Shown here in pieces: positions 7,738-16,803 of a stretch of DNA of 58,633 bases (position 1 is the stretch's first letter; each line of letters opens with the position of its first letter). The notes below the pieces were generated by a model. The model worked only from the letters and a program-made list of their open reading frames with translations, was not told where the DNA came from and ran no database searches. The position numbers and the translations under genes are program-made. This DNA is from Acidimicrobiia bacterium (GTDB lineage: Bacteria; Actinomycetota; Acidimicrobiia; Acidimicrobiales; Aldehydirespiratoraceae), in the NCBI GenBank assembly GCA_022828135.1, contig JAJEJB010000059.1, forward strand, positions 1 to 58,633. The letters run 5' to 3'.

Positions 7738-8786
7738 TGACCGATCCGCTGGTCGTCGGAGTGCTGTATCCGAGCGAATGGAACTTCGACTTCGACCGGC
7801 ATCTGGCCGAGCTGGCCGCCATCGATCCTCGGATTGAGCTCGTCGTGGAGCCCTACGAGGAGTCCAGGGAACTCCGTTCCGGCCGGGGAGTCCCACCCTA
7901 CGACGCGGTGCGCCAGCTGGCCCCTGAGCTCACCGCGGCCCAGCGGCGCGCCCTCGCTCGCATCGAGTGCTGCCTCACACTGGACCTGCCGTTCGACGTT
8001 GCTTCGGTCGCGCCCCGGCTGCGCTGGGTGCAGGCCCTGGCCGCCGGGGTGGCTCACCTCACCTCAGCGGGGCTTCGGGAGGCAGGCATACGCCTGACCA
8101 ACGCCTCCGGGGCCAACGCCACTTCGATAGCCGAGTTCGTCTTCGCCCGCATCCTGGGCGAGTTCAAGCGGACCCGCCGGCTGGAAGCAATCCAGCAACA
8201 ACGGCGATGGCACCCGGTGTTCGGTGAGAACCTCGCGGGCTCCACCGTCGGCCTGGTGGGCTTCGGACCCATCAATCAGGAGGTGGCCCGCCGAGCCCGC
8301 GCCTTCGATATGGACGTGATCGTCGTGCGCCGTAGCGCAGCCCCCAGCGACCTGGCCGACGAGGTTCTCGGACCCGACGGGCTCCATGACATGCTCAGCC
8401 GCTGCGAAATCGTCGTCGCGGCGGTCCCTGAGTCGCCCGAGACCCACGAGCTGTTCGACCGCTCGGCCTTCGCGGCGATGCGGGACGGCTCGATGTTCGT
8501 GAATGTCGGTCGGGGATCGCTCGTCGACGAACCCGCCCTGGTGGCTGCGCTTGGCTCGGGCAAGCTCCGGGCCGCGGCGCTGGACGTGACCGCGGTTGAG
8601 CCGCTGCCGCAGGACTCACCCCTCTGGGATACTCCCAACATCTACATCTCGGCCCACTGCTCCACTGAGCCGACGGGCTTCTTCGAGTCGACCCACCGGG
8701 TCTTCGCGGAGAACCTGAGCCGCTACCTCGCCGGCGAAGCCCTACTCAACGAGATCGACCTGCTGACCGAAACCCCACAGGCGTAG
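7737..8786 (+). CDS. D-isomer-specific 2-hydroxyacid dehydrogenase (NAD-binding)
   Basis: A 349-aa protein that should interconvert a D-2-hydroxyacid and a 2-oxoacid with NAD(P). The catalytic Arg (R259 in NVGRG), Glu (E288 in AVEPLP) and His (H307 in SAHC) are all present. The nucleotide loop reads GFGPIN (175-180), with Asn replacing the usual third Gly. Its ATG overlaps the UGSC stop (ATGA at 7737), so it is the third gene of the UGSC operon and the cluster's only recognisable catalyst. Its 3' end overlaps the convergent amidohydrolase gene by 45 bp. Substrate unknown. Confidence 0.92.
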   Translation: MTDPLVVGVLYPSEWNFDFDRHLAELAAIDPRIELVVEPYEESRELRSGRGVPPYDAVRQLAPELTAAQRRALARIECCLTLDLPFDVASVAPRLRWVQALAAGVAHLTSAGLREAGIRLTNASGANATSIAEFVFARILGEFKRTRRLEAIQQQRRWHPVFGENLAGSTVGLVGFGPINQEVARRARAFDMDVIVVRRSAAPSDLADEVLGPDGLHDMLSRCEIVVAAVPESPETHELFDRSAFAAMRDGSMFVNVGRGSLVDEPALVAALGSGKLRAAALDVTAVEPLPQDSPLWDTPNIYISAHCSTEPTGFFESTHRVFAENLSRYLAGEALLNEIDLLTETPQA

Positions 8787-9575
8787 CGCGGTTCCGCCTA
8801 AGCACGCGTCCTGCTGCCGGCCCGGGAGGGCTGCGAAGGCCTCGATCCCGGCCCGCACCAACTCCGGATAGGGGCGGTCGTGGGTCTGGCAGAAGTCGGA
8901 GCCCCACATCAGCCGCTCGGCACCGAAGGCGCCGGCCAGCCGCGTCACGAAGGGTCGGGCCTTGCCCTGGGCCGCGGTCGCGGCGTCGATCACGTTGGTG
9001 GTCACCTTGAGGTGGAGGTTCTCGAACCGGGCCAACTCCACCAGCGGCTCGGGCCGGGCGATGTCGCAGAACCCGCAGTGGTCCAGCGACACGGCCACGT
9101 CCGGGAACCGCCCGAGCACTCCGGCGAGTTCATCGAACTGGTTCTCGAAGATGGTCACGATCACATGGGCGCCGGACGCCGCGGTCTGCTCCCACAGTCC
9201 GAACGTGTTCGGGTCGCTCAACCAGGACCGCTCCGCCGAGAGCGCGAAGAACCGGACGCCACCGACGCCGGTGTGACCCAGCCAGCGCTGCAACTCCTCT
9301 GCCGGTGACGGGCCGTAGGGGTCGACGCAGCAGGCGGCTGTGAACCGGTCGGCGTGCTGCGCTGCGCTGGTCGCCGCGTAGCGGTTGTCGAAGGAGTACG
9401 CCCCGACCGGCTGGACCAGCACGGCCAGATCAACGCCGGCGGTGTCCATCTCGGCCAGCAGACCCTCGGCCGAGCACGGCGCCTTGATGTACCAGTCCTG
9501 TGGCAGCCCGGCCACCGAGAGGGGAAACGCTTCCCGGTCGGCCGCCACGATGTGGGTGTGGGCGTCGACGAGCAC
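8742..9575 (-). CDS. Amidohydrolase 2-family metal-dependent hydrolase
   Basis: A 277-aa TIM-barrel hydrolase starting GTG (LVDAHTHIVAADREAF), with the H-x-H metal motif at the first strand. LDHCGFCD mid-protein and MWGSDFCQTHDRP near the end (WGSDxxH-like) supply further metal-site residues. Relatives hydrolyse lactones such as 2-pyrone-4,6-dicarboxylate or decarboxylate aromatic acids. The 3' end overlaps the convergent dehydrogenase by 45 bp. Substrate unassigned. Confidence 0.9.
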   Translation of the reverse strand: MLVDAHTHIVAADREAFPLSVAGLPQDWYIKAPCSAEGLLAEMDTAGVDLAVLVQPVGAYSFDNRYAATSAAQHADRFTAACCVDPYGPSPAEELQRWLGHTGVGGVRFFALSAERSWLSDPNTFGLWEQTAASGAHVIVTIFENQFDELAGVLGRFPDVAVSLDHCGFCDIARPEPLVELARFENLHLKVTTNVIDAATAAQGKARPFVTRLAGAFGAERLMWGSDFCQTHDRPYPELVRAGIEAFAALPGRQQDACLGGTALRLWGFGQQVDLVE

Positions 9576-9626
9576 CTGCGAACGCTAGTGGTTCCGCCGG
9601 CTGCCCCCCGGAGCGCGAACTCGGGC

Positions 9627-9655
9627 TTCACAGCAGCACGGTTGTGCTCTACAGT
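9627..9655 (+). promoter_or_regulatory. Predicted sigma-70-type promoter for the ACT-domain gene
   Basis: TTCACA (9627-9632) and TACAGT (9650-9655) are 17 bases apart, and the ATG is 61 bases downstream with AGGAGGA before it. This lies in the 140-bp divergent gap with the amidohydrolase. Sequence-only prediction. Confidence 0.4.
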
Positions 9656-9716
9656 CGGCTCCCGATCCGCCCGGGCGCTCGCACCGGGCCCCACAACCCA
9701 AGGAGGACGCGCTCTC

Positions 9717-10112
9717 ATGTCTACTCTGGCCAGCGACCTGGTGATCGAGTTGGAGAACAAACCGGGGGCGCTGGCCAGAGTGGCAACCGCGATCAGCGAC
9801 GCGGGCGTGAACATCGCGGCCGCAACGTGCATGGGGAACGGCAACACGGCGGAGCTTCACATCCTCGTGCCCCACAGCGAGCCGGTGTACCGGGCCCTGG
9901 CCAACACGCACGGGCCGTCCGTCACCCGTGAGCGCGAGGTGGTGGTGGTCCAGGCCAAAGACCGACCGGGCGAGCTGGCCGAACTGGCCCGCATGGTCTC
10001 TGACGCCGGCATAAACCTCGACATCGTCTACGTGGCCACGAACTCGAGGGTCGTGCTCGGCTCGCAGGACACCGAGGCCCTCAGGCAGGTCTTGGACGGC
10101 TTCTCGTTCTAG
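9717..10112 (+). CDS. Tandem ACT-domain protein
   Basis: 131 aa built of two ACT-like halves: LVIELENKPGALARVATAISDAGVNIAAATCM and VVVVQAKDRPGELAELARMVSDAGINLDIVYVA. ACT domains bind amino acids or similar small ligands and usually regulate enzymes. No catalytic domain is fused here, so it is a stand-alone sensor or regulatory subunit. The ATG at 9717 follows AGGAGGA at 9701-9707. Its stop overlaps the convergent desaturase stop by 4 bp. Partner unknown. Confidence 0.88.
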   Translation: MSTLASDLVIELENKPGALARVATAISDAGVNIAAATCMGNGNTAELHILVPHSEPVYRALANTHGPSVTREREVVVVQAKDRPGELAELARMVSDAGINLDIVYVATNSRVVLGSQDTEALRQVLDGFSF

Positions 10113-11113
10113 AGAGCTGAGCCGGCGGGCCGGACCAGGGCCCGCCACAGCGACCCGTAGCTGGGCCAGATCGCGTCGGGGGGCAGGTAGCCGTCCTCCT
10201 CGAGGGCCCGCTGCAGCCTGGGGAGGTTGCGGGCCGGAACGCCCGAGTCCACGTGGTGCGCCAGGTGATAGCCCACGTTGTAGGGCACCAGGAACAGGCG
10301 GGCCGCGGGGCTCTGGCGCACATGGTGCGTCGTGTTCCGGCGGTCGGGGGTGCGGGTCATCCCGCCGTGCTCGGCAATCACCCGCAGCCGGTTGGCCACC
10401 TGGTAGTAGGTGAAGTAGGGCAACACCCACAGCACCAGGTAGAGCCACGGGTGACCGGTCGCCCAGAACGCGCCGAGCACGAGCGCCTGGCCGGCAAAGA
10501 ACCGCAGGCTCAGCAGCAGGAACGGCGGCCGGACCAGGCCGGTGAAGCGAGGCTTGACGATGCGGTAGCCCGACACGCCGAAGAGGTCCCGCAAGAGCTT
10601 GCGGCGCATGGAGTCTCGAGACACGGGGTAGAGCGCGTACAGCAGGAAGTCGGGCTCCTTGGGACCGAATTCGTCGCGGTGGTGGTTGGCGTGGCCGCGC
10701 CGGTAGTGGTGGGTGCCGGTGCCGAAGGTCAGCCACCCCAGGAGGCTCACGCCCACGACGTCGTTGACCAGGCGGTTGGAGAACAGCAGGCGGTGGGCCG
10801 CCTCGTGGTGCAGGATGAACATCCTCAGCATCACGATCCCCATCACCGGCACCGCGAGCGCGGTGGCCAGCCAGTGATCGACGGCGATCACCGCCCAGAC
10901 CAAGGTCACCGCCGCGGCCAGTGTCGTCGCCACCGTCAGGGCATTGAGCGCGTTGGGGATCCGGCGCAGCTCGGCACGGAAATCCGGTCGGGGCCTGCCG
11001 TCGGGCCGCAGCCGCTCCGAGCCCGCGAAGGCGGGCAGGTCGGAGCGAGCCATGCCGCCCGTCATGGTCGCCACCAACTCGTCGTGGGACTGAGAGGCGG
11101 CCGCCTCGGTCAT
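10109..11113 (-). CDS. Membrane fatty-acid desaturase family protein
   Basis: 334 aa with the three His boxes of the membrane di-iron desaturase/hydroxylase superfamily: HHEAAH, HANHH and HLAHHVDS. Hydrophobic segments lie between them (NALTVATTLAAAVTLVWAVIAV, FLLLSLRFFAGQALVLGAFW). The protein is an integral membrane oxygenase acting on an acyl or carotenoid-like chain with ferredoxin or cytochrome electrons. The ATG at 11113 is preferred; a GTG at 11137 would overlap the upstream SulP stop. It is downstream of the SulP gene on the same strand. Confidence 0.88.
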   Translation of the reverse strand: MTEAAASQSHDELVATMTGGMARSDLPAFAGSERLRPDGRPRPDFRAELRRIPNALNALTVATTLAAAVTLVWAVIAVDHWLATALAVPVMGIVMLRMFILHHEAAHRLLFSNRLVNDVVGVSLLGWLTFGTGTHHYRRGHANHHRDEFGPKEPDFLLYALYPVSRDSMRRKLLRDLFGVSGYRIVKPRFTGLVRPPFLLLSLRFFAGQALVLGAFWATGHPWLYLVLWVLPYFTYYQVANRLRVIAEHGGMTRTPDRRNTTHHVRQSPAARLFLVPYNVGYHLAHHVDSGVPARNLPRLQRALEEDGYLPPDAIWPSYGSLWRALVRPAGSAL

Positions 11114-11133
11114 CGCCCCCACACTAGGGCCTG

Positions 11134-12630
11134 TCACGCCGACTCGTATTGCTCCAATTCGGAGCGCACAGCCCCTGACGCGCTGGGAGGGATGCCGGCC
11201 ACGACGACGCTTACTTCTCCGACCGACATCCTCTCGATGATGCGGCGCAGCGCCACCGCTCCGGAGTAGTCGAGCCGCCCAACGCCGGACAGGTCGATCA
11301 CCACCGACGTCAGGTCGCGCTCGGTGGCCAGCTCCTCACGGACCGAGCGCTCCACCTGGGGAACGGTGGCGAACCACATCACGCCCTTGGGCCGCACGGT
11401 GAGGGTGTCATGGTTCCGCTCGGCGGGGGTGATGACCTGCATCTCGCGGTAGAGGTGCACCGCGATCGCCAGCCCGATCCCAACCAGCACGCCCCGCTCC
11501 ACCCTCGGCGCGAAGCCGATGGTGGCGAACGTGGTTCCCGCGCCCACCAGCGCTTGGGGGAAGGAGCCCCACGGCAGGCGGGCCATCTCCTTGACGTCGA
11601 CCAGCTTGAGCACGACGACAATCACGATCACACCGAGCACCGAGGTCGGCAGGTCCTCCAGCAGGAAGGCGAGCGGCAGCACGGCCAGCACGAAGGCTCC
11701 GGTGATCGCGCCCGACCATGGGCTGGTAGCGCCGGCCAGCCGGTTGAGCGAGCTGCGCGAGAAGGAGCCGCCCACCGGGAAGGCGCCCGACACCGCGGAG
11801 GCGAGGTTGGCGACACCCTGGCTCACCATCTCGCGGTTGGCGTTCCACGGCAGGCGGTCGGCTGCGGCGTAGGTGCGGGCGATCGACGCCGGCTCGGCGA
11901 ACCCGACCAGGGCGATCACGGCCGCCGGCAGCAGCAGGCTCGGCGCCTCCGACCACGGGAAGTCGAGGCTCATCGGTATGAACCCGCCGTCGAGTTCGCC
12001 CACCTTCGAGCCCTCATAGCCGCTGGCGCTGGCCACTACCACACCGGCGATGACCGCTACCAGCACGCCGGGGAACAGGCGATGGATGTGGCGACCACCC
12101 AGCATCAGGCACACCGTTATCGCGCCGAAGGCGATGGCCGACAAGCGCCATTCGTCGGGCTGGCCCAGAGCCTTCACCGCGGCGGCCAGCACCTGCCCGT
12201 CGGGGTAGACGTCGAAGATCTTGGGGAGCTGCGAGGCGATGATCACGACGGCGGCTCCGGCGGTGAATCCGGTGACGACCGGCTCCGACAGCACGTAGGC
12301 GACCCGGCCCATGCGGGCCGCGCCCAGCAGCACCCGTATGACGCCCACCAGCAGCGCCAGCAGCGCCGCGCTCTGGATGTAGCTGGCCCCGCCTGGCTCG
12401 GCCACCCCGGACAGCGCCCCGAGGGTGAGCAGGGCTGTCAGGGCCACCGGTCCGGTCTGGAGGTACCGCGACGACACGAAGAACGCAGCCAGCAGCGACG
12501 GCAGCGCCGTCGCGTAGAGGCCGTAATGCGCCGGGAGCCCGGCCAGCTCGGCGTAGGCCAGCGACTGCGGGATGGCGACGAGCGCCACCGACACTCCGGC
12601 GATCAGGTCTCCGGTGCTCGGGCGGGACAC
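11134..12630 (-). CDS. SulP-family anion transporter with STAS domain
   Basis: A 498-aa SLC26/SulP permease. The start is DLIAGVSVALVAIPQSLAYAELAGLP, the family signature of TM1. About 10-12 membrane segments follow, and a C-terminal cytosolic STAS domain (about 415-498) contains VVIDLSGVGRLDYSGAVALRRI. Substrates of the family include sulfate, bicarbonate and dicarboxylates, and cannot be chosen here. It starts divergently from the SCP2-domain gene 34 bp away and is followed by the desaturase. Confidence 0.92.
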   Translation of the reverse strand: MSRPSTGDLIAGVSVALVAIPQSLAYAELAGLPAHYGLYATALPSLLAAFFVSSRYLQTGPVALTALLTLGALSGVAEPGGASYIQSAALLALLVGVIRVLLGAARMGRVAYVLSEPVVTGFTAGAAVVIIASQLPKIFDVYPDGQVLAAAVKALGQPDEWRLSAIAFGAITVCLMLGGRHIHRLFPGVLVAVIAGVVVASASGYEGSKVGELDGGFIPMSLDFPWSEAPSLLLPAAVIALVGFAEPASIARTYAAADRLPWNANREMVSQGVANLASAVSGAFPVGGSFSRSSLNRLAGATSPWSGAITGAFVLAVLPLAFLLEDLPTSVLGVIVIVVVLKLVDVKEMARLPWGSFPQALVGAGTTFATIGFAPRVERGVLVGIGLAIAVHLYREMQVITPAERNHDTLTVRPKGVMWFATVPQVERSVREELATERDLTSVVIDLSGVGRLDYSGAVALRRIIERMSVGEVSVVVAGIPPSASGAVRSELEQYESA

Positions 12631-12664
12631 AAGATCAGGTTACGAGGATGGCTAGCCTGCGCTC

Positions 12665-13066
12665 GTGACCACCGAGCGCTATACCGGCGACATGCCTGAG
12701 TACTTCACCGACGAATGGGTCCTCTGGCTCGACTCCGTGCTGTCGGAGTGCCGGGTAGACAGCGCCATCAGCCTGGTGCTGGAGTACCACGTGACCGGCG
12801 ACGACGGCTCCGCCTACTGCTGGCATGTACGCATCGCCTCCGGCCGCGTGGCGGCCGCAGCGGGGCGAGCGGGCGAGGCACCCGGCCAACCCGTCGTAGT
12901 GCTCACCTCGGATGGCGAGACGGCCCGAGCGGTCGCGATCGAGGGCGGATCCGCCCAACGCGCCTTCGCCGAGGGACAGCTGCGGTTCAGCGGCGATCCC
13001 CGGCTGCTGCTCGCGGCCCGTCCGGCTCTGGAGGCCATCGGCGCCGTCCTGGTCGGGGCGCCCTGA
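12665..13066 (+). CDS. SCP-2 sterol-transfer-domain protein
   Basis: 133 aa, GTG start (CTCGTG). The single domain resembles SCP2-like lipid-binding folds: RVDSAISLVLEYHVTGDDG, then VVLTSDGETARAVAIEGGSAQRAFAEGQLRFSGDPRLLL, the typical glycine-rich ending where SCP2 proteins bind hydrophobic ligands. Likely a cytosolic lipid or acyl-CoA binding protein. Convergent with the Fpg/Nei gene. Confidence 0.8.
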   Translation: MTTERYTGDMPEYFTDEWVLWLDSVLSECRVDSAISLVLEYHVTGDDGSAYCWHVRIASGRVAAAAGRAGEAPGQPVVVLTSDGETARAVAIEGGSAQRAFAEGQLRFSGDPRLLLAARPALEAIGAVLVGAP

Positions 13067-13084
13067 CGACGCCGACTCGGCCTC

Positions 13085-13948
13085 TTACTTCAGGAACCTG
13101 CTGGTGGTGTTGTCGGCCAGCACCTTGCCGCCCGTCTGGCAGGTCGGGCAATAGGCCACCCGGTAGCGGCGGTACTCGACCGAGCGCACCGTGTCTCCGC
13201 ATGCCGGGCACGGCTCGCCTACCCGATGGTGGACATCGCTGGGCCGATCCTGGGAGCGGCCCATGTCTTCACGCTCCCGCTCTGCGGCCAGCCCCCTGGC
13301 GATGGATGTGGTGATGGCGGCATGCAGACGGTCGACTGCGTAGCTGTCGAGGCGCGACGTGTTGGCGAAGGGCGAGATCCGGGCCGAGTGAAGTATCTCG
13401 TTGGCGAGCAGGCGGCCGATCCCGGCCAGATGCGACTGATCTCGCAGGAAGCCGTGCACGCGCTCGCTGGCCGCGGTCAGGCGGTGGGCGAGCTCGTCGC
13501 GGCCGATGGTGTGGGCGTCGGGTCCGAGACGCAGGAGCGGCTCGACCTCTCCCGGGTCGCCGGCAAGCAGCCAGACGCCGGCTCGGCGCTCCGTGCCGGC
13601 CTCGGTCAGTAGCAGCGCCGGGCCTTCGGCGAAGGTCCAGCGGGCCATGCCGCCTCGGGGCTTGCTGGTCTTCTTGGTGTCGATGCGCAGCCGGCCGGCC
13701 TGCATGAGATGGACCACGAACGTCAGATCCGAGGTGTCATGCCCACCGTCGCCCTCACCGAAGCGCAGCAGCAGGTACTTGCCCCGGTGGCCGACCTCCT
13801 TGAGCGCCTTGCTCGCGGCCGCTGCGGGCCTGGGGTCGAAGGTCTTGAGCACAGCCGGGTGCATCGGCTCGAACCGGGCCAGCGGTGTTCCCGCGAACCC
13901 GGCCGACAGCCGCTCGGCGTGGGCTGCAACCTCCGGCAGCTCCGGCAC
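13085..13948 (-). CDS. Formamidopyrimidine/endonuclease VIII-type DNA glycosylase
   Basis: 287 aa from the GTG at 13948, which places Pro2-Glu3 (PELPEV) at the mature N-terminus as the Schiff-base nucleophile and catalytic acid of the Fpg/Nei family. The helix-two-turn-helix region includes SHLAGIGRLLANEILHSARISPF. The C-terminal zinc finger is CPACGD...CPTCQ. It excises oxidised bases and nicks the strand. Longer upstream frames are rejected because Pro2 must be N-terminal. It is 26 bp downstream of malate dehydrogenase. Confidence 0.93.
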   Translation of the reverse strand: MPELPEVAAHAERLSAGFAGTPLARFEPMHPAVLKTFDPRPAAAASKALKEVGHRGKYLLLRFGEGDGGHDTSDLTFVVHLMQAGRLRIDTKKTSKPRGGMARWTFAEGPALLLTEAGTERRAGVWLLAGDPGEVEPLLRLGPDAHTIGRDELAHRLTAASERVHGFLRDQSHLAGIGRLLANEILHSARISPFANTSRLDSYAVDRLHAAITTSIARGLAAEREREDMGRSQDRPSDVHHRVGEPCPACGDTVRSVEYRRYRVAYCPTCQTGGKVLADNTTSRFLK

Positions 13949-13974
13949 GAGTCGCTGCCTGTCCGCCCGGCCTC

Positions 13975-14961
13975 TCAGATGAGGCCGAGTGAGGCCACCG
14001 TGTCCCGCTCGGCAGCCAGCTCGGCCACGGAGGCGTCGATGCGGGACCGCGAGAAGCCGTCGATCTCCAGGCCGCCGACGATCTGGTATTCGCCGCCGGC
14101 GCACATGGCCGGGAACGACGAGATCAGCCCTTCGGGCACGCCGTAGCTGCCGTCGGAGGGGACCGCCATCGACACCCAGTCGCCCGGCGGCGTGCCCAGC
14201 ATCCAGTCGCGCACGTGGTCGACGGCTGCGTTGGCCGCGGAGGCCGCCGATGACGCGCCGCGGGCCTCGATGATGGCCGCGCCCCGCTGCTGCACGGTGG
14301 GTATGAACGTCCCTTCGAGCCACGCCTGGTCGTCTACGAGGCCCGCCGCGTTGCGACCACCCACCTCGCAGTGGAAAAGGTCGGGGTACTGGGTGGCGGA
14401 GTGATTGCCCCAGATCGTCATCTTGCGGACATCGCCCACGGTGGCGCCCACCCGGGCGGCAAGCTGGGCCTTGGCCCGGTTGTGGTCGAGGCGGGTCATG
14501 GCCGTGAACCGCTCGCGCGGCATCCCCTCGGCGTTGTTCATGGCGATCAGGCAGTTGGTGTTGGCAGGGTTGCCCACCACCAGCACCCGCACGTCGGCTG
14601 CGGCTCGGGCTGCGAGGGCCCGGCCTTGAACGGTGAAGATGGCGCCGTTGGCCTCCAGCAGGTCCTTGCGCTCCATGCCCTTGGTGCGGGGCCGGGAGCC
14701 CACCAGCAGGGCGATCTGGACGCCGTCGAAGGCCTCGTCGGGGTCGTCGCTGAGCACCATGCCGGCCAGCAGCCCGAAGGCGCAGTCGTCTAGTTCCATG
14801 GCCACGCCCCGCAGGGCGTCCATGGCCGGCGGTATCTCCAGCATCTGGAGGATCACCGGCTGGTCGGGTCCGAGCATCGAGCCCGAGGCGATGCGAAACA
14901 GCAGGCTGTAGCCGATCTGCCCGGCCGCTCCGGTGACAGCCACTCTCACTGGATCACGCAT
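13975..14961 (-). CDS. mdh: Malate dehydrogenase
   Basis: 328 aa from ATG 14961 ([27 protein letters not shown]), the MDH1-like class found in Actinobacteria. The NAD-binding loop is TGAAGQIGY. Substrate arginines lie in [15 protein letters not shown] and in the RLDHNRAK region; NPANTNC is conserved, and the catalytic His is in [12 protein letters not shown]. It oxidises malate to oxaloacetate in the TCA cycle. It follows the ABC exporter pair by 30 bp, with isocitrate dehydrogenase just before that pair. Confidence 0.96.
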   Translation of the reverse strand: MRDPVRVAVTGAAGQIGYSLLFRIASGSMLGPDQPVILQMLEIPPAMDALRGVAMELDDCAFGLLAGMVLSDDPDEAFDGVQIALLVGSRPRTKGMERKDLLEANGAIFTVQGRALAARAAADVRVLVVGNPANTNCLIAMNNAEGMPRERFTAMTRLDHNRAKAQLAARVGATVGDVRKMTIWGNHSATQYPDLFHCEVGGRNAAGLVDDQAWLEGTFIPTVQQRGAAIIEARGASSAASAANAAVDHVRDWMLGTPPGDWVSMAVPSDGSYGVPEGLISSFPAMCAGGEYQIVGGLEIDGFSRSRIDASVAELAAERDTVASLGLI

Positions 14962-14991
14962 GGCGGGCACGGTAGCCGGTGCGGGACGCCC

Positions 14992-16803
14992 TCAGCGCAC
15001 GTTCTGAGCCTCGGCTCTGGCCGCTGCTCGGCGGGTGTTGCCCACCCAGGACCGGTGCAGCCGGGCGTACACGCCGCCCGCCGCGACCAGATCGCGGTGG
15101 GTGCCCTGCTCGACGACACGTCCGTCGTTGAACACCAGCACCAGGTCGGCGCGCTCGGCGGTGCTCAGGCGGTGGGCTACCGACACCGTCGTGCGACCCA
15201 CAGCCAGATGGGCCATGGCCGCGGCCAGAGCCTCCTCGGTCTCGGGGTCCACTGCGGAGGTGGCCTCGTCCAGGATCAGCAGGCCCGGATCGGCGACCTG
15301 GGCTCGGGCCAGCGCCACCAGTTGGCGCTCCCCCACCGACAGCCGCCCGCCTCGCTGGCCCACTTGAGTCTGCATTCCGGCCGGGAGCCCTTCGACCCAG
15401 CCCCGCAGCCCAAGCTCGTCGATGGCCGCGGCCGCATCGGCTGCGGTGGCACCGGGCCGGCCGTAGCGGACGTTGTCCTCGATAGTGGCCGCGAACAGGA
15501 AGCCGTCCTGGGGAACCATCCTGATGCTCCGACGGCGAGCCTCGGGCGCTACATCACGAAGGTCCACACCGCCGATCAGCACGTCGCCCGACGACGGGTC
15601 GGCAAGGCGGGCCAGCAGCCGCACGAATGTGGTCTTCCCGGACCCGGTCTCCCCCACCACGGCCACATTGGCGTCTGGCGGCATGCGGACGTCGATCCCC
15701 CGCAGCACAGGCTCGCCGGCGCGGTACGAGAAACTGACTCCCCGCACTTCCACCGGCAGTGGACCCGCAGGCAGCTCCTCCGCCTCAGCGGGCTCCGGCT
15801 CGACGACCTCGACCGGCGTGTCGAGGACTCCCATCACCTTCCACCAGGCCGCCAGCGCCGCCTGGGTGGTGTCGAACACCTCGCCGATCTCCGAGATCGG
15901 CCTCATCAAGAGCCGCACAAGGAACACGAACGCCACCAGCCCTCCGGCGCCGATGCCCAACTCCTCGCTCCACGTCACCCCGACGATCAGGGCCGCAGCC
16001 AGCGCCACCGACGACACCAGATCGACCGTCGGCATCAGAAACGCCCACCACTTGAAGGCGGACATCTGGGCCGCGTACTGGCTGTCCACGGCGCGGTCCA
16101 GGCGGGCCCGGACGGCACCGCGATACCCGTATGCCCGTATCACCGCCGCGGCCGACACCGTCTCGCTGGTGTGGCCCATGGTGTCGGCCACCCGATCGCG
16201 CACCCGGGCGTGGGCCGCGATCTGGCGGCGCTGCACCCAGCGCATGAACGGCAGGAGCAGCAGGTGCAGGACCAGCACCAGCAGCGTGAGCTGCCAGCTG
16301 TAGAACATCATCACTGACAGCGTCGCCACGATCAGTACCGGGTTGATGGTCCAGGACATGGCGCCCCATTGCATGAAGATGGCCATGGCCTCGATGTCGC
16401 TCGTCACCCGGGCCACCAGAACCCCCCGGCGCGTCTCGGTGTGGGTGGCCAGGCTCAGCCGGTGGATGTGCTCGAACGCCCTGACCCTCAGACCGAGCAG
16501 CACCGACTCGGCCATGCGCACCAACCGGATCAGGGCGAAGCGGCTGGCCGCGGCTACTACCAGCACCGCGCCGAGTGCGGCCAGCGACAGGGCCCACACC
16601 ACACCGGGCCGGTAGCCGTCCGGGCCGATCACGCCGTGGTCGAGCACGAGTTGCACCATGACCGGCACGATCAGCCTGCCGACGGCGGCGAACAGCCCAA
16701 CCGCGGCGATCACCGGCAGCCCTCGACGCAGTTCCGGGCTCATGGCGAAGCCGCGACGCAACACTCGGAGTGCTTGGACCTCGGTTTCCGGTGTGTCGCT
16801 CAC
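14992..16803 (-). CDS. ABC exporter half-transporter (catalytic-Glu partner of a heterodimer)
   Basis: 603 aa: six-helix exporter membrane domain (about 25-325) then ATPase. Walker A is GETGSGKT (384-391) and Walker B LLILDE (508-513) keeps catalytic Glu513, but the signature reads LSVGE (488-492) instead of LSGGQ. Its ATG overlaps the stop of the upstream half-transporter by 4 bp. Paired with that partner, one ATP site is canonical and the other degenerate, as in BmrCD or TM287/288. Likely exports a lipid, drug or peptide; substrate unknown. Confidence 0.93.
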   Translation of the reverse strand: MSDTPETEVQALRVLRRGFAMSPELRRGLPVIAAVGLFAAVGRLIVPVMVQLVLDHGVIGPDGYRPGVVWALSLAALGAVLVVAAASRFALIRLVRMAESVLLGLRVRAFEHIHRLSLATHTETRRGVLVARVTSDIEAMAIFMQWGAMSWTINPVLIVATLSVMMFYSWQLTLLVLVLHLLLLPFMRWVQRRQIAAHARVRDRVADTMGHTSETVSAAAVIRAYGYRGAVRARLDRAVDSQYAAQMSAFKWWAFLMPTVDLVSSVALAAALIVGVTWSEELGIGAGGLVAFVFLVRLLMRPISEIGEVFDTTQAALAAWWKVMGVLDTPVEVVEPEPAEAEELPAGPLPVEVRGVSFSYRAGEPVLRGIDVRMPPDANVAVVGETGSGKTTFVRLLARLADPSSGDVLIGGVDLRDVAPEARRRSIRMVPQDGFLFAATIEDNVRYGRPGATAADAAAAIDELGLRGWVEGLPAGMQTQVGQRGGRLSVGERQLVALARAQVADPGLLILDEATSAVDPETEEALAAAMAHLAVGRTTVSVAHRLSTAERADLVLVFNDGRVVEQGTHRDLVAAGGVYARLHRSWVGNTRRAAARAEAQNVR

